From Oreocharis arfaki (lineage: Eukaryota > Chordata > Aves > Passeriformes > Paramythiidae), in the NCBI GenBank assembly GCA_013398015.1, contig VZRR01010237.1, forward strand, positions 1 through 64,000: a stretch of 64,000 nt of DNA, read 5' to 3'. The position numbers were made by a program, and so were the translations under genes. The notes beneath the pieces were generated by a model, which made no database searches, had not been told where the DNA came from, and was given only the letters and a program-made list of their open reading frames with translations. Each line of letters begins with the position of its first letter. Position 1 is the first letter of the stretch. Of the stretch, positions 24,701 to 39,700 are shown one piece after another.

Positions 24701-27700
24701 GACTAATGATGACCGTGCACAAATGGAAAATTTGCTTAATTGCCATTCAGCTCCTAGATGTACATGTGCACGGAGGAAAAGGGTTTTAAAAGGCTGAGGG
24801 GAATGTTAATGGCTAAGTTCAAACGCAGAGGTGGAGTTGCAGGCCAGAACCACCAGAGACAAGAGGAAAAGGTTGTTGCAAAGAAACTTCCCATTTGATA
24901 AATTGAAAAAAAAAAAATCACTGTGAAGGTGACCAAACCTCAGCTCTGACTGTGCCAAAACACTCAAAAGCTGCCTGGCAGGGCCTCCCAGCAGTGTCAT
25001 TTACCCGCAGAGCTGGCTCTGCCTGCACCAGAGCACCTGCAGGGACCTCTCCCACCCTCCACGCATCCCTTTGCTGGCATTTACACAAGGTGCAGGCAGC
25101 CTGAGCCTTCACCACCACACAAGTCCCTGCTGGCCTGCTTTGGCATCCCATTTTTGCGGGTTTTGCTGTGGTGACTGTGGAAAATGGAAGAGGTGGGAAG
25201 GGTGGGGGGGAGCACCATTAATCATTTGTTTAAACAACACAGGTAACTCCTGTTAGGACACGGAGGCGTGAGGGAGGAGGATGACTCTCTCCTAACAAGC
25301 ACAGGACATGACTGATGACACAGCCCTGACTCTGAGGAAGTCCCAGCCATAAAACAAGACAGAACAAGCGTGAAGGGCAAAGGCAAGGGAGCTGTCAGAC
25401 AGAGGAACACAGGAGATTAACGAGAAGATGCAACTGTACATACAGAGAAAGCCAAAGCTCCTCCTGGATTTGTAGAGTATGTGGAAAATCATCACCAGGT
25501 GAACAACCCTGCAGTTACACTGGGGGGAGCTATACACATGTCACAAAACGTGACAGAGCTAAAATTAAGCGTTGCAATTAATCTACTTTTTTACTGCTGT
25601 CGTAAAAAACCTCTGGGTGCTTTGAATAGCATTTTTTTAGATTTTTTTTTTTCTTTTTTTTTCGGGGATAAACTAAGCTACAGACAAGAAACACGGGTAA
25701 GGTTACTCAGAATCAAAGTGTTAGAGAGGAAATTCCATGGCTTCATAGATGTGTCACGCAAGCATGATTTTCTTCTGAAATTCTTACCCTGGTTTCAGAT
25801 GGCTTCATAATTCGTGGTTTTGATGCATCCGCCGAAGGAGACTGCTTCTAAGAGAAAAAAACCCAACAACATTACTTTTGTTATACATACTTGCATTAAG
25901 CAAGCACCAAGAACCTGAATTCAACTTGTTATCCAGCTGAAAAAAGACTAAATTATTTTTGAAAATTAAGAGTTATTATTTTAGATCTTTTGCCTGGCCT
26001 TCATTTCCACAATACGTACATGCAAAATTTTGACAGTTTGATGATGCCCACAGACCTTCTTTAAACATTATTTTTTCTCCTCTGACATGTAGTGACAGCA
26101 AATTTTCCATCAGGTACCAAGACAAACCCAAATCCTGCTCTCACACTGAAGCACATGTACTTCCTTTGCAGGATTCATCCTCACTTCTTTTTAAATTTTT
26201 TTAATAAAAACTGTGCCTTCGGATTTACCAGTTTGTTACAGAAAATATTTAACACTAAAGTAGCAAACTCAAATATGCTGAGATGAAAAGGAGCAGTCAA
26301 TATGTAAGCAGTACATGTGCCCCCAGTATTCCTATGTATCATCTGACCTTTCTGGAACTCTACAAAGGACGTGGTCTGTTCTCCCACCTTCAGGGATGTC
26401 AATCCAAAAACACCATGGTGTGTTTCTGTTGTGGCTGTATCAAACTTCAAAGCCCAGAATATTCCAGCTGTCTCATCAATACTTTATGAAGAAGTAATAG
26501 TACTCCTCTGTTCCTGCCTCATGCTCCTCTGCTTAAAGGTGTATTTTGCACTTCTGTATACGCTCAAAGCTGTATTCTATGATTCTGTGATTTGGCATCT
26601 CTTGACATAGTAACATATTCACAGGTCACACTTAAATTTGCAGCACAACTTATCCCTTTTTTTTTACATTTTCTCTTCTCTTCCATTTTCTTACATCGTC
26701 TCTGCTTACCATGACACTTGCTCAGTGAGAGGTTTGACTGGTCCAAATATATTATAGAGGACCTGCAGTTGTCACAGTGCAGAAAAGTAAACAAAAAAAA
26801 TATCTGCTTCCATGTACCTACAGGTTGACGACTTAATAGATGGGAACTTTTCTATGGGTGGAGACACACACAAAGGAATGTACAGAGCCTCCTACATCAG
26901 GGCAGAGAACCAAAGTTCTTAATAACCTTTTAATGTATTTCCACTACCACCATCAGCTAATCTGCATGGCATTTCTCCTAACTTGCTCTTTAACAGTTTT
27001 TCCTCTCCTTTTCTTTCTTCTCCAAGAAATTAATCTGAATTCCTTCTGCATGACTAACAAGCAGGTATCTGTTCTACACCTTCATATTAGTCACACTAGT
27101 CCCTGTCTGTTTAATAATAAAAACATTTATCTGAGCCCCTCTCCCTTCCAGCCCTCAGAAAACTCCTACCAAACCAGCGCCAGAAAACGCACCGAAAAAT
27201 TCTTTTTTTTCCCATGACCCAGCACAGCAGCACCACCACAACCTGCAGGGAAGAGGGAACCACCTCTCAAAGCATCAGCTGCTTCTTCCTGCCCTGTCCT
27301 GCAGGAGGGCCGTGACCAGCAGAAGCAAGAAGGTGAAGAATGGAGGTACTCACGGAGGAGGAGGAGCAGTTTGAAAATAGGAAATAGCTCAATGCACGGC
27401 TGCTGACCAGTGGCTGTGGTCAGCCGTCCTCCCTGGGGACACTCTGGGTTAACTCAGGGGGACAAAGCCCTGAGAAGCCAGAGGGGAAAAGCAGGACAGG
27501 TGGGAAGAGCACAAGGACCACCACGGAGTGCCTTGCTCCACTTCTACCACTCACCACTTCCTGCTCAAGCTCCACAATAAAGCCCCACAATTTCCCACCC
27601 TCTCCCCAAAAAAGCCACTCCGGGGAAGAAGCAGGGTCCTTGTCCTCCCAGCCCTTCAGCCAGCAGGGTCTGCAGCCACGCTGAGCTTCCCAGAACGACA

Positions 27701-30700
27701 ATGCCACAAGGCTGCTGAGCTCCATCCCCTCTGGCTGGTCTGGTCACCGCTGTGCCACCGTGTCACCACCAGCCTGGCTCTGGGGGTCCGCCTCTCACCT
27801 CGCGTTGCTCTGGTGCTCCCGCCCCCAGGACCCTGCTCTGCCGCCAGCTGTGCCCAGATGTTTCTGCCACAGCCTCACGGAGGGAGTGCAGGAGGCGTGA
27901 AGCAACGCAGGGAACGTGTGGTCAGGCGTGGAGGTAAATATTAAAGTGCTGCCTGGCAACCTGGCAACAAAATCCTCCTGACGCAGAGCTGCCATGTGGC
28001 TGTGGCACACCCTGCCCGCAGCCCGGCGTGGTCAGCCCCAACACCCCCTCGCAGCAAGGCTGGGCTGTCAGACAGGGAAGCTTCAACCAGACCAGGAAGC
28101 TGGGAAAGAGAAAGCCAGGAGATGCTGCAAAAGGGACAGTGGGGTGTCCTCTGAGCTGTCAGGGACCCCTGGAGGGCACAGCCAGAGGGGAGAACCAGAG
28201 CAATTGCTGCCAATTCCCGTTTTCCTGCAGCCGCACCCCTCTGGGTCCTGCCTGAAGCCAGGCGTGGGTGCTGGAGGGTGCTGTGCCAGCCCTGGTGCCC
28301 TGGGAGTGAGGTGCAGCCAGGGATCCCAGCCTGGGGGATGGCCAACACACAGCTCTCGTGTGAGCTGAGAGGCAAACCCACAGCAAGGCATCCGGGACCA
28401 CAGGTAGCCCACCAGGAGCTGCTCCCTGCAAAAGACTCCCGAGACCACCACAGCAGGGACTCGAAGGACAAGGAAGAGGTTACAGGATAGCACTGATCAA
28501 GCAAAGACTAAAATCCCTGTTAATTACCCCACTCTGCCAGCACAGCTGCTGGGTGACCTGCAGCATGGAGTAATTAACAGGGATCAGTCTCTGCACAGGA
28601 GCTGACCAGAGGACCTCAGGTGCCCTTGAGTCAGAGGATGACTTTGCAGGAAGGGCTGATGAAGAGACCTGGGATCTAATCTTGTAACAGAAGGAATACC
28701 CTTGGAAACTCATTTGTCAAGTTACCGGGGCAGTATTCACGCTACAGTTGAAAGAGAATTGTCACAGAAGCCAAGCAGGGGGTTAGTAATACAAAACAAA
28801 ACTATCAAAAATTGATTATCTAGTCTTACTGTGTGTAGCTCAGAAATCTGCAAGTAAAATGGAAAGTGCAACAGAAGAAGAAGAAGAAAATAATGGTGAC
28901 AAACATCAAAATAGAAAACCTCAACAGCTCAGAGAATTGGATGCAGATGCCCTTTGGAAAAAGACAGCAGCAGGCGAAGAAATCCACGAGCTCTCGGTAC
29001 CACAGAACTAAAAATCATTGAAACTATTCTCGAAGCCCATGAGGAAGATTCACCAGACTGAGGCAGGTCATTGCACACTCAGAAACAGCACAGGGCACCA
29101 GGTGGAGAACTTCAAAACCAGAAGAGAGGCTGCAAACATTTACCAAGCAGCCCATTCAGAAACGCTGAGATGACGACAAGAGAATAGTAACGATCAACAA
29201 GAACAAAGCAACGAACCTCCAGAGTGGGACACACTGTCACTGCAACTTTTCACTTTACCCGAGGCTACATTTTTTTTTAATAAAACCGGGAAATTGGTCT
29301 GTAACACTGGGTTACAATCTTGCTTTCAGACATCTGAATAAAACAGAGCTCCTGGTCTCTGACGCTGGGTGGTATGTTGAAGGCAGTAACACAAAAACCC
29401 AAAACAACACCAAACCCTGCTAGACAGGCAGCAATACTGACAAAAACATGTAAAGGCCATAATGTCACAGGCTGAGATACCCCTGCCAAAAACAAACAAG
29501 AGAAGAGGAATCCGAGGAAAAGTAATCTGTTGCTGTGACAACGTAAATATAAATGTAAAATATAACTTTCAGACTCTTTGGCTTGAGTTTCTCTAGGTCA
29601 AGTGCTTAGAACAATTTTGGCCATCACACTGCAGCAGAGATGAATATTGAAAGACACGAGGATAGGTTTAGGGGGAAAAAATTAAGAAGAAGAACGTGTG
29701 AGGGACTTAGTGAAAGGAATAGTGAGTCAGCACCTGATGCTTTGTACTCTGGTCAGGGCCCCAAGAAAATGGGAAACAAAGAAGAAAGTGACTTAGCCCT
29801 TAATAAAGAATCTCTCAGGTCTGTGCTCAAAGATTGTCCTTCTGGAGAGAAGAGTCACTCTGAGGCAAAGGCTACCTGGACAAATCAGGCACCTACAGCT
29901 CTAGCAGCCCTTGGGGAGCTTGTATAAATATTTATTGATTGATCCAGCTGAATTCAGCCTGGACCCGAGGACTGAAGAGCCACCCAGGTTCTCTTCTGGG
30001 CTAATACCCCTTAGGGATGATAGAGCTGGGACTGCTTCTCAGGCTGAGAGCTCACAGCACCTATGATTTCACAACTACTAACTCACAGGGTGTGTAATGC
30101 AAGGGAAAACCCAATCTACCTGACTACGAGCGGCTGCTTCTTCCCATGAATGGCCCTGATGGGGAGCTTTAATTAACAGCGCTTGTAAGATGTGGGCAGC
30201 AAAAGCTCTTCAGAGAGCCATTGTGAAAAATAATGGGTTGTTTCGCTGAAGTGTGAAATACCACTTGAGCTGTTAAGAGGTTAAACCTCTCGCTTGCTTT
30301 GATGGTGCGTGGAAGGGCTGTGCGGCCCTCCCGCCCCTGGACACACACGCAGGAGGTGGGGCAGGGATGGCACCGAGGCACACAAATACACAAACATAGA
30401 AACACCTGTATTCAAAGCTACACAGCATCTAAGGCACGCAGTGACTTAAAGTGGGGAAAAAAAGGTTTAGCACTGATACTAACTCTTTATACATCTTGTA
30501 TTGTTACCGTATCTATAATGGCCAAGTTAAAAAACTACAACTTTGAGTGCTCCTATGCCATTTTCCACCCCAAGTAATTTTGGAAATGCCCTACTGTTTT
30601 GCAACTGCTGTTCTTATATGCAGTCCTGTTATTCCATTTTTAAGAAAAACAACAGCTTTTCAAAGAGAAAGATAAAAATACCCACAACAACCAAGAAAAC

Positions 30701-33700
30701 TATATTCTTTTCAAGATTTCAGGCTCTCAGTAAATTTTTTGGAGGCCTAGTATTAAGAACCTAATGAAATGGAAGAGCAGGATGCAGGTTTCTAGTTAGT
30801 ACCTGTGTATTACTCAGACACTGGTGTATTTGTGCTGTCCTGTTGTGACAGGTTCCTCTGCAGAAGTGAAGAGAACGATTCCTAAAATTATTTACACTGC
30901 AGTTTCTGATGGCTGACTTTGCCCACGTGCAAGCCCCCATTTCACTTCATTTCTAAAGCCCATTGTCATTACCAACAAAACTCACCAACACTGCATGTTA
31001 CAAACAAAACCTCCTGCCCCTGCTAGCCGCTGAGAGTGGGCAAGGGTAAAAAAAAAATCCTTGGAGGACAGCTCCAGTTACTTCATCCAGAGCTATATTC
31101 TAACTCAATATAAAACTCCTCGCCAAAGTTGTTATTTTTGGCTGGCTTTTAAATTCATGCCACTGTAGTTCAATTCATCAGTATACCTGGTTTTAAATAC
31201 CTGTCTTTGAAAAAAAAAAAAAGCAACAAGAAGAAACCCTGCCTCTAGAGATGCTTCCTTGTGCTCCTAGCACTCATCAGCTCAGGTGGTGTGAACACAA
31301 CCGAAAAATACGTACAATCTATTACTGTCATTATAGTTCAAATTTCTGCAGCTACTATTGTGGAAAAGAATAACCCTAAAATTTCATTATTCTGCCATTT
31401 TCTCACCATGCAGAATAAGCATTTGCCACAATTATCAATTCATACCCAGCAGCAAGATCAACCATCATTCAGAGATGGTAAAAGACACAGAGGAAATACA
31501 ACCATTTCCTCATGAAACAAAAACACAACATTTTTTTTGAAAGAAACTCGTTTGAATCAGGAGATTGAGGTGCTGATTAGCTTGTAAAGACTCTTTTACA
31601 GCCTCAGGTGCTGCTAAATTTATTGATGATCACAGAACATTGAGCCAGAAAACTTCCATTACACAGACTCACTCTTTTCTGGTTTCTTCTATTTTGAATA
31701 GTGGAACAAAATTTCTGCCACTCTGGCACAGAGATGAAACTCTCCAATACCTCACTACTGAATTTCACACGTCAGCCAGAGGTGGTTAACCACACCACTC
31801 AAATTTAATGCAGCAGGGTTTTAAGCACTGTTTTTAGAGACAACCTACTTGCATTTGAATATGGTCACACTAAACGAAATGTTACCAAGAAAATCAGTGA
31901 GTAAGATCAGTTTTATATTTACCACAGTGCTGAACAAGGCTTCACACCTCCTAGAGACTGCCAAACCACTTTTAGGTGAGGTGCCTGCTTTAAGATGTCC
32001 GGATTGCAGCAACCTAATTCAAGTTCAAGGTTTAATAGTGGCACGTCTGTTTTTCTTTATTTTAGTGACTGTTGAGACGCTGAAACAGATTTATGCTGGA
32101 ACAAAACACAACTGAGGCCAGTGAATGACAATTCACTTTAAGTAATTTCTGTACTATTCAACTCTCTCTTTAACTTCCAGCACCTCAGTTTATGCCCACT
32201 AACATGCAGAAAGTTAGGACTGTGCAAAAAATTTATAAGTATCCCTCAGACGATGGCAACAAGCACTGTGCCTGTTTTCTTCTTATGGAAGCAGAAGGAA
32301 AGAGTTTGTTAATTGGTCACAGGCTATGCACAGTATCTACACAGCAAGAACCTTTACATACTCACAGTTCAATTTGTGGCCATGAGGAATTAGTTAAGAC
32401 TCCACTATGCAGCTTGGCTTACTGTTTTAAAGGCTTTACTACACACAAAGGCAATTTCTATTTAATGTCCTTCCACGATATTGGAAGTGATCTGGAAACA
32501 AAGTCAGTACATTCCAAGCAGGGTAACACACTACGTCCACTGCCTTCACATCCTGTGTGTCTGCAAACAAACCACATCAGCACCACAGGTTGCTCAATCC
32601 TTGCTTCTTTTACACTAATCAACAACCAGCTTTCAACTCCCCATTCTTATTCCTCCTTAGAGCGTGCTCTTCAATTACCTCCTCTTGGGAACTTCCTGTT
32701 TCTGTGACAGTAAATTTTACAAGCCGGCAGGCACTGAAATTTCACTTTCATTCAGTCGTATTCAGATATTAGAAGCAGTGCCCCAGCCCTGTCAAGCCTC
32801 TTCTCAGGTTCCCACCCTGCACAGGAGAGGATCACAGTAAGGTATGAGCTGGTCACTGCAGCTGAGCTCCCCTTTTACTTTTTTCGTGGGCAGCTCAACA
32901 ATCCTCTTTTCAGTTTCACCTCACGTGAACACCCAGCATTCGGCTGCAGCTTCTCCAGCCGAACCGCTTCCATTTTCCGCGCGCTGCTCCGAACACCAGA
33001 ACGTTCCACAGCTATCTGCGGCAGCGAACCGCAGGCAGGCAAGCAAACACCAGGAAAACAGGAGATCAGGCGCCAGCCGAGGGCCACGAGGCGCTGCTGA
33101 GCTCAGCTGGGATTTGTGTCACTTGGTCCGCGGTGTCACGCAACACCCTGCTCAGCAGGGCCGGGACGCAGAGGGGGAACTGCAAACAGAACCAGGGAGC
33201 CACAAACAGAACCAGGGAGCCACAAGCAGATCCAGGGAGCCACAAGCAGATCCAGTGCTCTCCAAAGGAGGGGCTTAAAAAGACACTAAAGTTACGTAAA
33301 AGACAACATCACCCTTGAGGCTAAAGGTCTCTGAGGTTATGGACTCGACTACTTCTACGGCAGCAATCAAGCCAGGCAATACCCAACGTGAGCAGCACTC
33401 AGAACTGGAAATTGTTTTTCACCCCCATGGTGCAGAGAAAACAGAAAGAAAATATTATTCACGAGTAGCTGCGTGAACTGACCCACACGTGGCTACCAAA
33501 ATGAATGGAGAACACGGGAGAATGAACGAAAATCACCAGGTCAAGGCATCCTAATAGAACTTTGCTGTTAAAATAGCATCTGAGGGCAACACTTCATAAC
33601 CAGGAGTGGTGGTGGTGTGTTGCTAGGCTTTATTCTTTGATCACGTTAGAAAATTACAACTTTGTTTTATTATTCCCAGTTAAAAAGAGGCAGATTGGGG

Positions 33701-36700
33701 CACTTCTTGCTCCAGCACTGGCTTCAACTCAAAATCATTTCAGAAGGGCCTCCAGCATGCTCTGCAGGAATAATTGCATTACAGTTCAATTAAAAAATAC
33801 AAAATCTCCACCTCGGTGAGGTTTTGTCCTGCCTCACAGAGGCTTCCCTCCTGGGGATCAAAAATGTTCATTTTCTACTTGGTTCCAGCACTTGTACTGA
33901 GCATGGCATCAAGGCAGGCCCAGACCTGACTTCTTCCGTAAAACCAGCAGAGTTTCTGAGCCTTAAGAAGCTCTCAAGGAATGTTGAAAGCCACCACCCT
34001 TCCCCACCTCCTTGCCAGGTTCTCCCTTTGGCAGAGGAGACTCTGGACAAAGCCCTGAAGTGTTGATGAGCACAGGCATCCTCCTCTCAGGGGAAACCAA
34101 GGGCAGAAATGGTGACAATGGGGAGGCTGGAGTCAAACTCAGTGAAAAAAACAGTTCCTTTGCTTTCTAGAGACAGAGGTTTCTCCTCTACCCCCAGTCC
34201 CAGTCCTCCAAGAGCTACCACCTCCAGGGCAGCACAGCTTTGCCCAGAATTCAAACTGGGAGCGTCTCCCCAACATGCAAAGCTCTACAACCAGAGCCAT
34301 GAGGAAAAAATGGGTCACAGAGCTCATTTTTGCAATGCCAAGATCAGAGACTGAATTTTCTGCAAGCTCTACCTTCCCATACGTACCTAACCACTCAAGG
34401 GAAACAAACCCCCCCCCAAAAAAAAAACCAAAAAAAACCCCAAAAACAACAACAAAAAAAAACAAAACCCCAAACCAAAAAGCACTGTTTTATATAAAAG
34501 ACTGAGTGTAATAAATGTTAGTGTAGCAAAGAGAAGATAACGTCTAATGAAGAAGAAGCTGTTAGTATATGTCATATATAAATCCAAAAATATACATTGA
34601 GGAAACCAGTTACCAAAAAAAAAAAAAAAGAGACCAAGAACACAGCAGAGGTGTCAGCAATGTTTAAAAACTCTGGGCTATTTCAGGCACTACTTTCACT
34701 TTCTCCAAAGGAGAGAAAATACTACTAACAATAACCAAACAGTGGCATAACTTAACCAATACCTACCTAATTTTCACTACTGCAGAAAGAACACATTTCA
34801 TTGAAATGTATTATTTTTTTTCCAGACATTTTCGCATCTTTTAGCTCCTATATTTTTAAGTGTAATGAAACTACTGATACCTGAGCACAGTTCAAACAAG
34901 AAGCTGCTCTTGCAGACCACCACACCCTGACTATGCAACACTCTGCACAGGCATACAGGCTCTGCATTTGTGTGCCAAAATAAAAAACCACACAGGTCTT
35001 GGAAGCCAGAACAGCGTGGGCCGCGAGCAAGGGAAAAAATACCAACCCCGCCCCAAAACAAAAATATAAACACAGAACAACTTAGGCACTGCTCTTAAAC
35101 CTTGCTCTCCCTTGTCCCTCTCCTCTCCGAACTGCTGTGTCACAGGGCGTCTGAAAAGGCTGTTTCCAGCATGTTAAAATAAACTTAAAAGCTTATTAAC
35201 TACACACTGCTCTGGAATGCCTCAAGCCTGCTGACAGGAGAGTCACGCCAGAGGGCCCCGGAGCTGCCAGCTTTGCGTTATCGCAGCCCACAAAACTCCC
35301 GGAAAAACGGGGTGGGGAGTGAGAAAGGGGACGAAATAAAAGAACAGAAGAGAGAACTACAACACGAACACAAACAAGGCTGGAGCAGAGGCAGCAGGAA
35401 AGCGTGGCTCACTCACTCGGCGGACGTGCGGCTCCCGCTCGCTGCCCGGACGCGGCCGCTCCTCGCCCCGGCGCTGCGGCTGTGGCTGTGGTTTCCGGGA
35501 GCTGCCGGCCAAGCCAAGCCAAACCCGAGTGCTGAGGCACACAATCCCCACCCAGCAGCACGGGGAGGGCACCCAGACCGGCAGGTTCGGGCTGCCAGGC
35601 TGAACCACAGCGAGCAAACCACTCCTACTCCTTCTGGGATCGCTGGCCGGACCGGGGTCCCCCAGCAGGGACAGCTGGCACTGAGAGCCACGCAGCAAAA
35701 GCTGGGGTGAGGCTAAACTCGGCGTCCAAAAAAGCGCTGTTTGCCTTCCACCTTCTGGTTTCTCAGCACCGGGGCCAAGGGAAGGAACCCACTCGTTTCC
35801 CCTCAGCAGAGTAATTTCCCTATTGTAAGTTAACAGTCCCTAAATTTGGGCTGATCACCCAGACTCTCTGAGTACTAATTGAAAGCAATCGAGATGGCCT
35901 AGGCCACTTAAGGCCACCAAAAATTGACTGACTAGGGCTATTTTTAAGCATAACAAATCCAAGTAATCTGTATTAATTTAGAAATTCAAAGGTGCTTCTT
36001 GAAATACCAATAGTGATCTGCTCTCTTTTTTTTTTTTTTTTTTCCCATATAAACAAGTTTTCAATACCTGCAGTAGGATGGGAGAGTTTTGAGGTTTTTT
36101 TTAAGAAAAAGCCCCTGTGCTACTAACAAAACCTTCAGCCACTTTTTCATAATAACCTCTGTGCTGCCCTTCATCTTGAGGGAATAATAAGAAACAAGTC
36201 ATACCCCATTTCTGAGTGACATTCAGAATTTTTGTTGTGAAAGGATTGTGCTATTTTGACCACTGCGCAGCTTCACAAGTTGCAAACCCTGTACCGTTTT
36301 ACAGAGCCAGCTCTTCCATGCAAGAGGCACCTTCTGCCCTCCAGCAGCTTCCAAATTTTAATGTTTAGGTCTATTCTTAGCGTGCCTCCGCCACCAAGAA
36401 AGCCAGCACTGTTCTCCACACAAACTAAGCCCTCCTGATTTTCACGTGGTGTCAACAGCTCTCAGGGCAACTTCCAGGAACAGCACCATGATTTGCCACA
36501 GTCCTGATGCAGAACACCTATAAATTGTGAATCCGTGTGTCATGACACACACCTGCCCCAGGGAGTACTTGAAAAGGAAGTCCTCAGATAACCTGAGTTG
36601 TTATTTTTCTGAATAACCTCCAATTTTAGAGATAGCCTTGGCAACCTTCAAGATATGACTGGGAACATAGGAATAAATTTGTGCATCTCTGTGGACATTC

Positions 36701-39700
36701 CCAACCAATCCTGTGACTTCAGATGCCTTCTACTCAATAATGCTCTCCTTTACAATGAGGTGCCTCTGCAAAGCTCACAAAATAAAAATCTGGTGACAGT
36801 TAAGTAAGGTGTGTAGCAGAAAAAAACACTGACAGCAGGTGTCACTTTTGATGATAATCCAGACAAACTTTTCTGCTGCAAAAATAGTAGGGATTTCACT
36901 CAAAGATACCTAGTAACTGCTCTTCTTTTTCCTTTTTTTCCTGTTTGTTGCTGAAGAAAGCAGAGTGAATTCCCCTTTAAAAGAGTGTTAATTTGGGTGC
37001 CAGCTGAAAGTAACTAATCTGAAATTTCTAAAATCATTAAGGCCAAGAAGCTTTCTCTGAAAACCTGAAATAAAAGGAATTCTCACTGCATATCCACTGT
37101 TGTTGAGCTCTCCCAGCACTGCTTCAACAGTCCATGAAAATACAACAGATGAAGAGTCTCACTTCTCTAAGCTACAGCAGCCAGCCAGAAAAAGAAAATA
37201 ATTACTCATTAACAGCAATGCAAAAATTCTGCTACATAAAAAGCAGCAAAACTTCATCAGTTATCAACAGAAATACCATGTAAGAACACAAAAATCCAGG
37301 AAGGGTGGCTGCATCCAGCTGTGTTCAAGCATTAGTGCCTTCTATTAATAGACACGATTGAACACTGAGGTGGAAATTGGCTTTCCTGATGGCTCTGGAA
37401 CTGGTAAAAAACTTCATTAAGGGCTGTAAAAGGAAACACAGCAGCACTGGCAGGAGACCTTCTTGCAGGGAGAGGAGGTTAGTTCAGTTTTTCCTCCTCA
37501 CTGCTGCCTGCCAATCCTGGCAGCCATGACCAGTGGACTGCACCTTGGCAGTCAATGCGTACGTGGAAGAGGCTGCTCTTGGGCAACCCGGCAAACATTC
37601 CTGATGATGACAGCCTTACCTGAACCTCCCTTTTCACTCCATTTACCTGGCAAGGCAGGTGCCCACTGAAAACCCCCCCCAGTACAAACCAACAGTCGAA
37701 CAGGACTCCCCCATCAAAGAGGAGAAAGGAAGGTTTGTCACAGAAACAAAGGAGTCACAACACCTGTTTCAGTTAAGCCTCTCTAAATTATTCATTCAGA
37801 TTTGAGCCATACAAAAACTGGGCACTTCCAGGTTGCTGACTGAGCCTCCTAAGTGCCCTTAGAGCCGAGGAGGAGGCAGGAGAGGCAGCACTTCCTGCAC
37901 CACAGGGACACTCAGGCAGCCAATTAACATCCCTGCAGGAACACACTGAGCAGAGGCAGTGAGTAAACACTGGCTGCAATTCCAGGAACTCAGGAGTGAC
38001 ACAACAGAGAGCACAGGGGTAAAACGAAGGCAGAGAGAACTGCATTTCTGAGTGACAGTGCAATGAAAACAAAGCCAGGCAGCTGAGTGCTCTCCCTTGC
38101 ACAATCAGACTGCCCACACGCTCGAGCACGACACAGTGACAAACCTTCATCACACGCAAGCTCCTGCATCTGAAAGTCAGAAACCCCAGAACAAACAAGC
38201 CATCAGTCATTATTACTTACTAGCCGAAGGGAAAATTACTCAGGCCTGGTGTGGAGGCAGCAAACCCCCCCTCTTGGCTCTTCAGTTTAAATCATTTCAC
38301 CATAAGGTAGGAGTAGGTTAAAAAAAAATAAACAGCACGAGCTGGAGCAACTTAACTATCCCACCTCCCTTTCCCCTAGTAAGGATTTAGAAATTTATCT
38401 AGGACAAGTAATGACAAATAAGTATTGCTGACCAACAGAATTATTAAAGCTACATCAGGGGGAAATAAATAACAGAAGAAACAGCACTCCTAAAATGTCC
38501 AAAAACTGGTGGAGTATTTCCGATTGCACTAAAAGATTTTATCTGATTTTGCAGGAAAACAGAAAGGGCTGTCTTGACTTTCCAAGAAATACTTCTCTTC
38601 CTGTAAAATTCCTGTTTTAAAAAAAAAAAACAATCACTGCAATATTTTTTGTTTGCAGTAGGTATTTTTAGAGAAGAAAATAAAGGCAGAGAAGAACACA
38701 GCTACATAAATGGCTTGAAAAAAGGTATGGGTGGCACAAACTACAATAAATCTCTGAGTCTTCCTCTATTTTAAATAACACTAGAGGATCACGGGAGATT
38801 GTGGAAAGTAAAAGTTACAATTAACAGAAGAATTAGCAAATACATTTTCCCCTGGAACAGAGAAAGGCTACCTGGACGTAAGCCACCAGATCAAATCTTA
38901 GTGAAAAAAAGGTGGAAATGGCTGAGTGGGAATTAAAAAGGCTGAACCTCAAATAGCTATTGATTAAAAGTCAACATTAGATAGTGTGAGGTGAGTATTT
39001 TCACAGTACATAACCTTTACCAATAAATATGTTGGAATGTCACAGAAACTGGAGAAACACCAGGTAAGTACTGGTAAAATACACAACCTAAGCTGTCATA
39101 ACCTAATATACAGCAATTCCTGGCAATTCCACTGCATTATTTTCATGACAATACCTTCCAGTTCTCAGGCTTAATGGCATGTAAAAATTGCGCCTTCCAC
39201 TCTTAAAAGTTCTTTCTACTTATCACAGAAAGAACATGTACTGAAAAAAAAAGACCCAGAGATGTGTTAGTCAGCAAATTAGATATAAGCATCCCTGGGA
39301 CTACGCAGCTGGTGGCTGATATGAGCTACAGACACGCTGACTAGGAGGAGAAAAACCCTGGCAAAGTGCAAGGAACAGAAAGAAAAGCAAAAATAAAATA
39401 AAAAAACAAAATAAAACAAAACAAAACGCCACAAACCAAAAACGCTGGGCTGTCTTCAGTGATAGACAAAAACATTGCAAGAAAGGGACAACAGGATTTA
39501 TACCTTTGTCTCCTCCCTCACTGAGTAGTAAGGAAAAAATTAATTACATTAAGACGCATGCAGATATCTTTAGGAGTATTATTTTACAAAAGCACTGATT
39601 AAGAAAATAAAAAATCCCACTCACAAGCAGGAACACTTCCTGCTGTTAGGATCCTTCAAACAGTGGGCTCTCCCCAGATATGGAACACTGTGGTGCACCA

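Noticed and set aside
27941..28504. 187-codon minus-strand frame in CAST intron 3
   Set aside because: Cys/Ser/Trp-rich GC-driven translation with competing frames on both strands; no calpastatin similarity and no matching splice signals in frame.
35273..35710. Open frames of 92-145 codons in the intronic CpG island
   Set aside because: Explained by GC content. The minus-strand frame does not join exon 4 in a calpastatin-like way, so the island is treated as promoter and noncoding first exon.
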